Positions 53,545 to 61,467 of a DNA stretch of 64,000 nucleotides are shown here, piece by piece (the stretch's first letter is position 1; each line of letters starts with the position of its first letter). The DNA is taken from NCBI RefSeq assembly GCF_900205865.1, contig NZ_LT906662.1, positions 248,001 through 312,000 on the forward strand, given 5' to 3'. The DNA is from Thermoanaerobacterium sp. RBIITD. Its GTDB lineage: Bacteria; Bacillota; Thermoanaerobacteria; Thermoanaerobacterales; Thermoanaerobacteraceae. Position numbers and translations under genes: made by a program. The notes under the pieces were generated by a model. It was not told the origin of the DNA, did no database searches, and was given only the letters and a program-made list of their open reading frames with translations.

Positions 53545-54618
53545 TCACAAATATTCACTCTTCTCCTTTTTAAGCTCCTGCAATACTTCTTTCACATTCT
53601 GAGCTTTGTCTTTTGAGCATATTAATAAAGCATCCTCTGTGTCTACAATTATGACATCTTCTATGCCAAGTGTTGCGATGAGCTTTTCGCTTCCTGTTAT
53701 GATACATTTCTTTGTATCTACGCTTACCACATTGCCTTTTATGACATTGCCATTCTCGTCTTTTTCGTAAAGCCTTTCTATTGATGTCCAGCTTCCTACA
53801 TCATCCCAGCCAAAATCACCGGGCACCACATAGACATTTTTTGCTTTTTCCATTATGCCGTAATCTATCGATATGCTTTCAAGTTTTGAGTATTCTTCAT
53901 ATAATACTTTCTCTATCTCATCTGAATCAAAGTATTCTCTTATCATATTTAATGCTTTGTCTAATCCGGGCATGTATTCTTTTATTGCCTTTAATATTGT
54001 TGATGTTTTCCATATAAACATACCGCTGTTCCAGAGGTAATCTCCGCTTTTTACATATTTAACTGCAGTATCATGATCTGGTTTTTCTACGAATTTTTCT
54101 ACCTTATATATAGGATTATTGTTTATTATTTCATTTGTAAGTTTCCTAAAGTTTATATATCCATATCCTGTTTCTGGATGTGTAGGTTTTATACCTATTG
54201 TCACGAGATTGTCACCATCTTGTGCTTTTTCTAATGCTGATACTAATACATCTATATATGTTTCTTCATCTTTTATCACATGGTCAGATGGAACAACAAC
54301 CATTAGAGAATTTTTATCAAGTCTTTCTGTATGTAGTGCCGCAAGTCCTATACATGCTGCAGTATTTTTACCCATTGGCTCTATCAATATATTTTCAGTC
54401 GGTAGTTCCGGTATCTGGTCGCTAATAATACCGGCGTAATCTATGTTTGTAACAACAAATATATTTTCAATCGGCATCAATTTTTTAAGCCTGTCCACTG
54501 TTTGCTGAATCATCGTCTTTTCGCCATAAAGCTTCAAGAACTGCTTTGGCATCTTTATCCTGCTTTTGGGCCAGAATCTTTCGCCTTTGCCCCCTGCCAT
54601 TATAACACCTGTTATCAT
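53545..54618 (-). CDS. manC: Mannose-1-phosphate guanylyltransferase
   Basis: 357 residues from the ATG at 54616-54618 with AAGGGTGAT 3-5 bases before it; GTG/ATG codons 6-9 bases upstream are less likely. Nucleotidyltransferase motifs: VIMAGGKGERFWPKS, then KQFLKL, VVPSDHVI near 110 and GYGYI near 150, FVEKPD near 178, and a C-terminal GDFGWDDVGSW region. It makes GDP-mannose from GTP and mannose 1-phosphate for surface glycans. No second, phosphomannose isomerase domain. Last gene of the polysaccharide run. Confidence 0.9.
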   Translation of the reverse strand: MITGVIMAGGKGERFWPKSRIKMPKQFLKLYGEKTMIQQTVDRLKKLMPIENIFVVTNIDYAGIISDQIPELPTENILIEPMGKNTAACIGLAALHTERLDKNSLMVVVPSDHVIKDEETYIDVLVSALEKAQDGDNLVTIGIKPTHPETGYGYINFRKLTNEIINNNPIYKVEKFVEKPDHDTAVKYVKSGDYLWNSGMFIWKTSTILKAIKEYMPGLDKALNMIREYFDSDEIEKVLYEEYSKLESISIDYGIMEKAKNVYVVPGDFGWDDVGSWTSIERLYEKDENGNVIKGNVVSVDTKKCIITGSEKLIATLGIEDVIIVDTEDALLICSKDKAQNVKEVLQELKKEKSEYL

Positions 54619-54692
54619 ATGCATCACCCTTTTTTAAAAGTTCGTGTATAAAAATATAATTTACTTAACATAATAATAAGAGGAGTGATTTT

Positions 54693-54806
54693 ATGCTTAA
54701 TAATAAATTTTATAAAGGCTTAATTAATGGATTGTTTTGTAGCTCCATAATATGGATTTTTATTATTATATTAATCAAGGCTATCAATAAGCACCATCTT
54801 TTTTAA
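54693..54806 (+). CDS. Small membrane peptide, 37 residues
   Basis: On the plus strand, AGGAGTGATTTT precedes ATG at 54693 by a good spacing; the frame runs 37 codons to TAA at 54804-54806. The peptide begins MLNNKFYKGLINGLF and continues with a hydrophobic segment (CSSIIWIFIIILI), then KAINKHHLF. One membrane helix, positively charged ends. The last 23 bases overlap the end of the convergent sugar transferase gene. No known family, but ribosome-binding site, length and a clean hydrophobic helix are those of a real small gene. Confidence 0.5.
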   Translation: MLNNKFYKGLINGLFCSSIIWIFIIILIKAINKHHLF

Positions 54807-56163
54807 GTACCGCGGGTATCGTCTTAAAAAGAATATTTATATCGAGCCATAAATTCCAATTCATAATATAATGCATATCCATTTTAATTCTTTCTTCATA
54901 ATCAACGTCATTCCTGCCGCTAACCTGCCATAAACCTGTTACACCAGGCAATACACGCAAAAGATACTTTCCATATTCTTTATACATATTTATTTCTTCT
55001 AAAACAATTGGCCTTGGACCAACTAAACTCATATCACCTTTTAAAACGTTAAAAAGCTGCGGTAATTCATCAAGACTTGTCTTTCTGAGAATTTTCCCTA
55101 TTTTCGTCAACCTTGGATCATTTTTTAGTTTGAATGTTTCTTCGTATTCCTTCTTTAAATCCGGATCCTCGGATAAAATTTTTTCTAATACTTCCTGCGC
55201 ATTTACTACCATAGTTCTAAATTTATAGACATTGATAAGTTTGCCGTTTAATCCTAACCTTTTATGCTTAAACAATATAGGCCCTGGTGATGTTATTTTT
55301 ATCAAAATCGAAATCAAAACTAATAATGGTGATAAACTTGTGATTAACAACAATGAAAGTGTAAAATCAATTAACCTCTTTAATCTGGCAGTTGTCCCGC
55401 TGATTAAAACATCTTTTATTTTTAATACAGGAGTATCTTCTATAAATACAATTTCTACTGGATAGTTCATTAAATTAATCGCATTTCCTAAAGTATAAAT
55501 ACTTATATATTTCAAAAGACAGTAATCAACAATTTCTTCAACGTCATCTATTTTAGAAGTAATAATAATCGATTTAACATTATATTTATCAATAATTTTT
55601 CCTAAGTCTTTAATATCCCCTATACAATTAAAAAAACTGTTATTTTCATGATGTTCAGATAAAACACCTATTATATTAAGTCCAAATTCATGTTTCTTAT
55701 TTATCTCTTTTAATAAATTCTCACTAAAAGTCTGAATTTCACCAATGGCTAATGTATTTATCACCCCCTTGCCTTTACTATACTCTAATTTTCTAAGATA
55801 TAAAAGCAAATACTTCCCGATGATTTGGAATATAAGTGACAAAATAATAAAATACCCTAATGTTAATCTTGAAAATATAGTATTTTTTATTGAATATGAT
55901 ATTATAATATATAAAGATGTAGAATATATAAGTCCTTCAAATATAACACTTATTTGTTCAAATACATTGCTAAAATTTTTTTCATATATACCTTTAAAAT
56001 ATAAAACTAATAAATCTATAACCATAATAATCAAGAAAGAATATATATACCATTCAATAATAATATTTTTAAAAATAAAATTAAAGCGCAAAAATAAAGA
56101 AAGAACAAAGGAGAGTAATAGAGCAAACGCATCTATTACTATATTAAAAGATTTATATTTCAT
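54784..56163 (-). CDS. Polyprenyl-phosphate sugar-1-phosphate transferase (initiating glycosyltransferase)
   Basis: 459 residues. Four or five membrane segments in the first 130, a Rossmann-like CoA_binding_3 part (about 140-250), then a cytosolic Bac_transf domain: KRLIDFTLSLLLI, TSPGPILFKHKRLGLNGK, YKFRTMV, SLDELPQLFNVLKGDMSLVGPRP and LPGVTGLWQVSGRNDVDYEERIKMD. These are the WbaP/CpsE catalytic motifs. It loads a sugar phosphate (often galactose or glucose) onto undecaprenyl phosphate, the first step of repeat-unit assembly. Confidence 0.93.
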   Translation of the reverse strand: MKYKSFNIVIDAFALLLSFVLSLFLRFNFIFKNIIIEWYIYSFLIIMVIDLLVLYFKGIYEKNFSNVFEQISVIFEGLIYSTSLYIIISYSIKNTIFSRLTLGYFIILSLIFQIIGKYLLLYLRKLEYSKGKGVINTLAIGEIQTFSENLLKEINKKHEFGLNIIGVLSEHHENNSFFNCIGDIKDLGKIIDKYNVKSIIITSKIDDVEEIVDYCLLKYISIYTLGNAINLMNYPVEIVFIEDTPVLKIKDVLISGTTARLKRLIDFTLSLLLITSLSPLLVLISILIKITSPGPILFKHKRLGLNGKLINVYKFRTMVVNAQEVLEKILSEDPDLKKEYEETFKLKNDPRLTKIGKILRKTSLDELPQLFNVLKGDMSLVGPRPIVLEEINMYKEYGKYLLRVLPGVTGLWQVSGRNDVDYEERIKMDMHYIMNWNLWLDINILFKTIPAVLKKDGAY

Positions 56164-56181
56164 ATATTATACACCTTCACT

Positions 56182-57021
56182 TTAAACTGAAAATTTAAGA
56201 TAGCTTTTTAGTCCTTCTTTCCAATTTCTCAATTCGTAGTTAAATCTCAGTTTTAAAACATAATTACTGAGAACAGAATATTTCGGTCTTAATGCCGGTG
56301 CATTATATTCTTCTGTTGTTATTGGTTCTACATTAATATTTATATTGGCAATTTCAAATATCTTTTTAGCAAATTCAAACCAAGTCGTTTCTCCACTGTT
56401 TGTCATGTGATATGTCCCGTATGCATCTGTTTTTATAAGAAAATACAATCCTTCTGCGAGATCTCTCGTAAAAGTAGGTGTCCCATGCTGATCATTTACT
56501 ACTTTAAGCATATTTCTCTCTTTAGATAATCTCAACATCGTTTTAACAAAATTATTGCCATTTATGCCGTATAACCATGATGTTCTTACAATATAATGTT
56601 TATCCAATATTTCTTTTACTATGTTTTCGCCCGCAAGTTTGCTCCTGCCATAAGTATTTAAAGGATTAGGTGTATCAAATTCCGTGTATGGTATATTTTT
56701 ACTCCCATCAAAAACATAATCTGTCGATATGTACACCATTTTTGCATTTATGTCACTACATATCGAAGCAATATTACCTGCACCCAAAGCATTTACATTA
56801 TAAGCTAAATCAATATTTTTTTCGCAGTCATCTACTTTTGTATATGCAGCGCAATGTATTATTATATCGGGCAAATATTCTTTTATAAATTTATGTGTAC
56901 TATCTATATCAGTTACATCAAATTCTTCTCTTCCTGCAGCTACAACATCTTCCTTATCTTTTAAAAGCTCATATAAATCATATCCCAGCTGACCTGTTTT
57001 GCCTGTTACTAATATTTTCAA
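56182..57021 (-). CDS. rfbD: dTDP-4-dehydrorhamnose reductase
   Basis: 279 residues. The nucleotide-binding loop is GKTGQLGYDLYELL, then YISTDYVFDG near 100 and YGRSKLAGE near 128 (catalytic Tyr and Lys), and RTSWLYG. It makes dTDP-L-rhamnose in the last step, using NAD(P)H. Fourth rhamnose gene as transcribed, 9 bases after rfbB. Confidence 0.95.
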   Translation of the reverse strand: MKILVTGKTGQLGYDLYELLKDKEDVVAAGREEFDVTDIDSTHKFIKEYLPDIIIHCAAYTKVDDCEKNIDLAYNVNALGAGNIASICSDINAKMVYISTDYVFDGSKNIPYTEFDTPNPLNTYGRSKLAGENIVKEILDKHYIVRTSWLYGINGNNFVKTMLRLSKERNMLKVVNDQHGTPTFTRDLAEGLYFLIKTDAYGTYHMTNSGETTWFEFAKKIFEIANININVEPITTEEYNAPALRPKYSVLSNYVLKLRFNYELRNWKEGLKSYLKFSV

Positions 57022-57030
57022 TTACGTCAC

Positions 57031-58038
57031 CTACCTGTTTTTATACATCTTTACATAATAATCCTGATATTCACCTGATATTATCTTGTTCCACCATTCT
57101 TCATTGTCTATATACCATTTTATTGTTTTCTTCATCCCTTCATCAAAATGGTATATTGGTTTCCAGCCAAGTTCTTGCTGTATTTTTGTTGAATCTATAG
57201 CGTAACGCCTATCATGTCCAGGTCTATCTTTTACATATTTAATTAATGATTCTGGTTTGTTCAGTTCTTTTAATATAAGTTTCACTATCTCTATATTTGC
57301 TTTCTCATTGTTTCCACCTATATTATATACTTCACCAATTTTCCCCTTGTGCAGTACTAAATCAATGGCTCTACAGTGATCTTCTACATACAACCAATCT
57401 CTTACATTTAATCCGTCACCATATACCGGTAGTTCTTTGTCATACAATGCGTTTATTATCATAAGAGGTATTAATTTTTCGGGAAATTGATACGGTCCAT
57501 AATTATTTGAGCATCTTGTTATATTTACAGGTGTTCCAAACGTATGATGATAAGCTCGAACAAGTAAATCAGCCGATGCTTTACTTGCAGAATAAGGGCT
57601 ATTTGGTGATAATGATGTTTGTTCAGTAAAATACCCCGTTTTTCCAAGCGAACCGTATACTTCATCAGTAGACACTTGCAAATACTTTTTAACACCATAT
57701 TTTTTTGCTGCATCTAACAAAACTTGCGTACCCAAAACATTAGTTTTTAAAAATATACTAGGATCTTCTATACTCCTATCAACATGGGACTCTGCAGCAA
57801 AGTTTACAACATAATCTATACCATCCGAAAATATTTTTTCAACTATCTCCCTGTCTGTTATATCGCCTTTAACGAATATATAATTAGAGTTGTTTTCTAC
57901 ATCTTTTAAATTTTCAAGGTTTCCTGCATATGTAAGTTTATCTAGGTTTATTACTTTATAATCTTTATGTTCTTTAAGCATGTATTTTATAAAGTTACTT
58001 CCTATAAACCCTGCTCCACCTGTTACTAATACCTTCAT
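57031..58038 (-). CDS. rfbB: dTDP-glucose 4,6-dehydratase
   Basis: 335 residues. TGGAGFIGSNFIKYML at the N-terminus binds NAD+. AAESHVDRSIEDP, the STDEVYGSL motif near 125 and YSASKASADLLVRAYHHTFGTPV (Tyr, Lys) are as in RmlB. It makes dTDP-4-keto-6-deoxyglucose. Downstream of rfbC. Confidence 0.96.
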   Translation of the reverse strand: MKVLVTGGAGFIGSNFIKYMLKEHKDYKVINLDKLTYAGNLENLKDVENNSNYIFVKGDITDREIVEKIFSDGIDYVVNFAAESHVDRSIEDPSIFLKTNVLGTQVLLDAAKKYGVKKYLQVSTDEVYGSLGKTGYFTEQTSLSPNSPYSASKASADLLVRAYHHTFGTPVNITRCSNNYGPYQFPEKLIPLMIINALYDKELPVYGDGLNVRDWLYVEDHCRAIDLVLHKGKIGEVYNIGGNNEKANIEIVKLILKELNKPESLIKYVKDRPGHDRRYAIDSTKIQQELGWKPIYHFDEGMKKTIKWYIDNEEWWNKIISGEYQDYYVKMYKNR

Positions 58039-58047
58039 CTTAACACC

Positions 58048-58512
58048 TCACCTGTTTTTTGTAGTCCAATCAAACCCTATTGTCGGATCATCCCATGGTA
58101 TCCTATATTCATCAGGATTTTCTCGGTTATATGACATCGTAGTAAAATAAGTTATTATTACAGGTTCATTTCCTAAAACTCTATACCCATGTGCAACACC
58201 CACAGGTATTAATAATAAAATTGGATTGTGCTCACCCATATAAAATACATTTGTCATACCTTTTGTAGGCGAGTCATCTCTCATATCATGCAGTACAACC
58301 TGTGCATTACCTTTTGGAAAAAACCACAAATCATCCTGTAATTTGTGGTAGTGAAATGCTTTTATTACACCTGGATATGTTAAAGACATAGAAGCCTGTC
58401 CAAATCTTTTTAAAAGGTTATCGTCATCTCTCAATATTTCCATGAAGAAGCCTCTATCATCAACGTGCTTTATAAGTTTTTTTACTTCTACCCCTTGTAT
58501 TAATTCTTCCAT
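58048..58512 (-). CDS. rfbC: dTDP-4-dehydrorhamnose 3,5-epimerase-like protein
   Basis: 154 residues, short compared with the usual 180 or so. Cupin RmlC fold: DDRGFFMEILRDDDN, then KAFHYHKLQDDLWFF (His pair), PVGVAHGYRVLG and NPDEYRIPWDDPTIGFDW at the end. The catalytic His in FHYHK and the HGY block are seen. Only three bases after rfbA. Confidence 0.9.
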   Translation of the reverse strand: MEELIQGVEVKKLIKHVDDRGFFMEILRDDDNLLKRFGQASMSLTYPGVIKAFHYHKLQDDLWFFPKGNAQVVLHDMRDDSPTKGMTNVFYMGEHNPILLLIPVGVAHGYRVLGNEPVIITYFTTMSYNRENPDEYRIPWDDPTIGFDWTTKNR

Positions 58513-58514
58513 TG

Positions 58515-59282
58515 CTAATCCTCCATTTCTTTTGTAGATGCTGCATATTCTAATGCATCCCTAAAATTAAGCTCTATATTATACGATAATTCATTCGCTC
58601 TTTTTAAAGATTCAAATGTTCCCGCATCTGTCCATGAACCCTCAAGTATGTCATATGTAAGTGTACCATCTTTTATATATGCATTATTTACGTCTGTTAT
58701 TTCAAGTTCTCCTCTTCCGGACGGCTTCAGCGTTTTGATTATATCAAAAACTCTGCTGTCATACATGTATATACCTGTCACACAATAATTACTCTTCGGA
58801 TTTTTTGGCTTTTCTTCAATTGATATTATTTTACTTCCTTTTAATTCTGCGACACCAAACCTTTCTGGATCCGGAACTTCTTTTAATAAGACTTTAGCAC
58901 CTTTTTCTTGTTTTTCAAAGCTTGATACAAACGAATTGATATTATCTTCAAATATGTTATCGCCAAGTATTACAACACATTTATCTCCATTTACAAAATG
59001 CTCAGCTAATCCCAAAGCCTGAGCAATACCACCAGGCTGATCCTGAATTTTATATGTAAACTCTACACCAAACTCATAACCACTGCCGAGTAAATTAACA
59101 ACACTACCCATATGTTCTTTACCAGTTACAATAAGTATTTCTGTAATTCCAGCCTCGATTAGCCTATAAATAGGATAATAAATCATTGGATATTTTCCTA
59201 CAGGTAGTAAATGCTTGTTGGTTACTTTTGTTAGTGGAAACAATCTTGAACCCGTTCCACCAGCTAATATTACACCTTTCAT
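58515..59282 (-). CDS. rfbA: Glucose-1-phosphate thymidylyltransferase
   Basis: 255 residues. GVILAGGTGSRLFPLTKVTNKHLLPVGKYPMIYYP at the N-terminus is the RmlA nucleotide motif; QDQPGGIAQALGLAEHF, CVVILGDNIFED and ISIEEKPKNPKSNYCVTGIYMYD follow. It is shorter than the 290 residues of enterobacterial RmlA and lacks the C-terminal helices, as in many Gram-positive forms. It makes dTDP-glucose. Confidence 0.94.
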   Translation of the reverse strand: MKGVILAGGTGSRLFPLTKVTNKHLLPVGKYPMIYYPIYRLIEAGITEILIVTGKEHMGSVVNLLGSGYEFGVEFTYKIQDQPGGIAQALGLAEHFVNGDKCVVILGDNIFEDNINSFVSSFEKQEKGAKVLLKEVPDPERFGVAELKGSKIISIEEKPKNPKSNYCVTGIYMYDSRVFDIIKTLKPSGRGELEITDVNNAYIKDGTLTYDILEGSWTDAGTFESLKRANELSYNIELNFRDALEYAASTKEMED

Positions 59283-59286
59283 TATA

Positions 59287-60207
59287 TTAAAATCTCCTCT
59301 CTTTAATTAACCAGTAATTTGTGTTCATACTGATTCTTTTTTTTATAAATAATGGAATAAATTTATGTTTTAAACCACATTGATAACCAGAATACCTGAA
59401 TATATTGTCAATTATCGCATATATTATCCATTTTTTATCATTATTCCACAAAAATTCAATCTCATCTTTCAAAAATTTAATTCCTTCGCCTTCTGCTTTT
59501 CCATATTTCAAAATCCAGCTATTTTCTGAAAAGAATACGCCAATGTCAAAATTTCTTTTAAATTGTTTTATCGGACTATAATTATGATAATGTATAACTA
59601 TCGCGTTTGGCGAATATGCTATTTTATATCCATTTAGTATAAGCTTAGATGCAATAATCATATCTTCATTCATAATGGTATTATCCGGAAATTTCCCGGC
59701 TTGCTCAAATTCTTTTCTCCTTATTGCCGAACACACATTTGAGAAAAAAAATGCTTTAATTCTTAGTTCTTTAATATTTTCTTTGCTCTTTATAAATCCT
59801 TTTTCCGGATAATTAAAAAGTCTCGCAAACTTCTCAGTTGGTATAGCATCTTCATTTGCTATTTGCCTTCCGTATACTGCAGCTACATCACTATTTTTTA
59901 ATGGTCCAACAATATTTTCAATAAAATATTCATCATATGGAAGTGCATCCTGTGTTAAAAAAATAATAGCATCTCCTGTAGAATTTTCTACAGCAAAATT
60001 TCTCGTACCACCATGGTCGAAATCCCTGCGTTTTATTTTTATAACTTTAGCCCCTTCTTCTTCTGCAATCTCTGCAGTATTATCATTAGATTCAGAATCC
60101 ACTACTATTACTTCATCGGCTTTTTGCGTCTGATTCTTTAGCCTTTTTAAGAGATTTTCAATCGTCTTTTCGCAATTTAGAGTTGGAATTATTACTGAAA
60201 CTTTCAT
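59287..60207 (-). CDS. GT2 family glycosyltransferase, possibly a rhamnosyltransferase
   Basis: 306 residues from the ATG at 60205-60207 (AGGTGATTGCAG before it) rather than the TTG 6 bases upstream. GT-A fold: VSVIIPTLNCEKTIENLLKRLKNQ, VVDSESNDNTAEIAEE, GGTRNFAVENSTGDAIIFLTQDA (Asp motif), NEDMIIASKL. The C-terminal part holds AIVIHYHNYSPIKQF. Rhamnosyltransferases of this size are common beside rfb genes, but the sugar is not shown by sequence. Its start overlaps the preceding gene by 50 bases. Confidence 0.86.
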   Translation of the reverse strand: MKVSVIIPTLNCEKTIENLLKRLKNQTQKADEVIVVDSESNDNTAEIAEEEGAKVIKIKRRDFDHGGTRNFAVENSTGDAIIFLTQDALPYDEYFIENIVGPLKNSDVAAVYGRQIANEDAIPTEKFARLFNYPEKGFIKSKENIKELRIKAFFFSNVCSAIRRKEFEQAGKFPDNTIMNEDMIIASKLILNGYKIAYSPNAIVIHYHNYSPIKQFKRNFDIGVFFSENSWILKYGKAEGEGIKFLKDEIEFLWNNDKKWIIYAIIDNIFRYSGYQCGLKHKFIPLFIKKRISMNTNYWLIKERRF

Positions 60208-61162
60208 CTGCAATCACCTTTTCCTTTGTTTTACCCGGTATAAGCATGACAATTATAAACCCGAAATTTCGCAAAAAGCCATATTTGAAGAATTTATACT
60301 TAAATATGCGATAAATTCTTTTAAGCCTGCCTACTTCAAAAAGTGTAATAAAATTATAAATAATGTCTTTTTGCTCTTTTGCAAGCATGTTCTCGTATAT
60401 TGAATAAAACTCTTTGCCTTGGTTAATAATTTTATTAATTGTTTTAACTGCTTCATCATAATTTAAGGTTTTATTAATAAAATAGGAAATTCCGTATTTC
60501 TTTGCACCTGTATCATTTCCTCCATGTTGTCTATAAAGTATAAGTGGTTCGTCAATATACTCAACAATACCAAATGCCGATGCTATTAGTGCAAGCCACC
60601 AATCATGCATTATTGCGTTGCTTGGAACGGTTTTTAATAAATTCTTAAGTTTTCTGTTTATCATAACAGTACAGCCTGTAACATTGTTTTGTATTAAAAG
60701 ATTATTCAATCTTTTTAAATTTGGATTCAACTTTTGATATTTCCAAAAAGATTCATTAATTGTTTTCGAGCCAACATCTACAACTTTTAAATTAGAATGA
60801 ACCAATATAGGCTTATCTGGATAAAGTTTTTCCAAATCTTTCATTTTCCCTATAGTTATTTCTATCTTGTCAGGTATCCAAACATCATCTTGATCGCAAA
60901 ACATAATATAATCAGCAGTAGAATAATTTAATAACTTAAAAAAACTCATTGATGCTCCAAGATGCTTATCACTATCATTGATAAAATATATTTTCCCATT
61001 AAGCTTTTTGACATACTCTTCTATTATATCTAACGTTCTATCGCATGAACCATCATCACGTATTAATAACCGCCAATTTGTATAAGTCTGATTTAAAATA
61101 GACTCTATTTGTTCTTTTATATATTTCTCCCCATTATATGTTGATAAAAGAATATCTACCAT
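60158..61162 (-). CDS. GT2 family glycosyltransferase
   Basis: 334 residues from the ATG at 61160-61162 (VDILLSTYNGEKYIKEQIESIL), preceded at a somewhat long distance by AGAGGATT; an ATG at 61216 lacks any such site. Motifs: IRDDGSCDRTLDIIEEY, DYIMFCDQDDVWIPDKIE (DxD type), and MHDWWLALIASAFGIV. The C-terminal half is helical with a basic hydrophobic end. Transfers a sugar in the repeat unit. It overlaps the next glycosyltransferase gene. Confidence 0.86.
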   Translation of the reverse strand: MVDILLSTYNGEKYIKEQIESILNQTYTNWRLLIRDDGSCDRTLDIIEEYVKKLNGKIYFINDSDKHLGASMSFFKLLNYSTADYIMFCDQDDVWIPDKIEITIGKMKDLEKLYPDKPILVHSNLKVVDVGSKTINESFWKYQKLNPNLKRLNNLLIQNNVTGCTVMINRKLKNLLKTVPSNAIMHDWWLALIASAFGIVEYIDEPLILYRQHGGNDTGAKKYGISYFINKTLNYDEAVKTINKIINQGKEFYSIYENMLAKEQKDIIYNFITLFEVGRLKRIYRIFKYKFFKYGFLRNFGFIIVMLIPGKTKEKVIADESFSNNSNSKLRKDD

Positions 61163-61246
61163 ATAATAATCAATCCTCTTTGTAAATGTGCTTCTTCTTT
61201 GCTCTTCTATTTTCATCTATATATCATCTATGTAACTATATACCCC

Positions 61247-61467
61247 CTATTTTGGTATCGAAACCATATAGCTCTTAATCACATCACCGTTCGATATTCT
61301 AACATCTAATTCACCGTATATGCGTCCATGTTCCTCCTCATTTTTTTTATTTTTGAATTTACATAATTTATTGCTAAATTAAAGTCATTATTTTTGCCCC
61401 AACTAAAGTGCTTACATTTTATTGGTACTCCATTTGTTTTTATCGCATAAAATATATTACACCAATT
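61247..61467 (-). pseudogene. Gene remnant following the large glycosyltransferase
   Basis: Directly after the TAG of the large glycosyltransferase gene the same frame continues with NWCNIFYAIKTNGVPIKC, KHFSWGKNNDFNLAINYVNSKIKK. At a run of eight A (61341-61348 as T on the plus strand) coding shifts by one base to NEEEHGRIYGELDVRISN, GDVIKSYMVSIPK and TAG. It has no own start or ribosome-binding site. It may be a lost C-terminal extension of the large gene or the end of another gene. I do not recognise the family. Confidence 0.45.
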
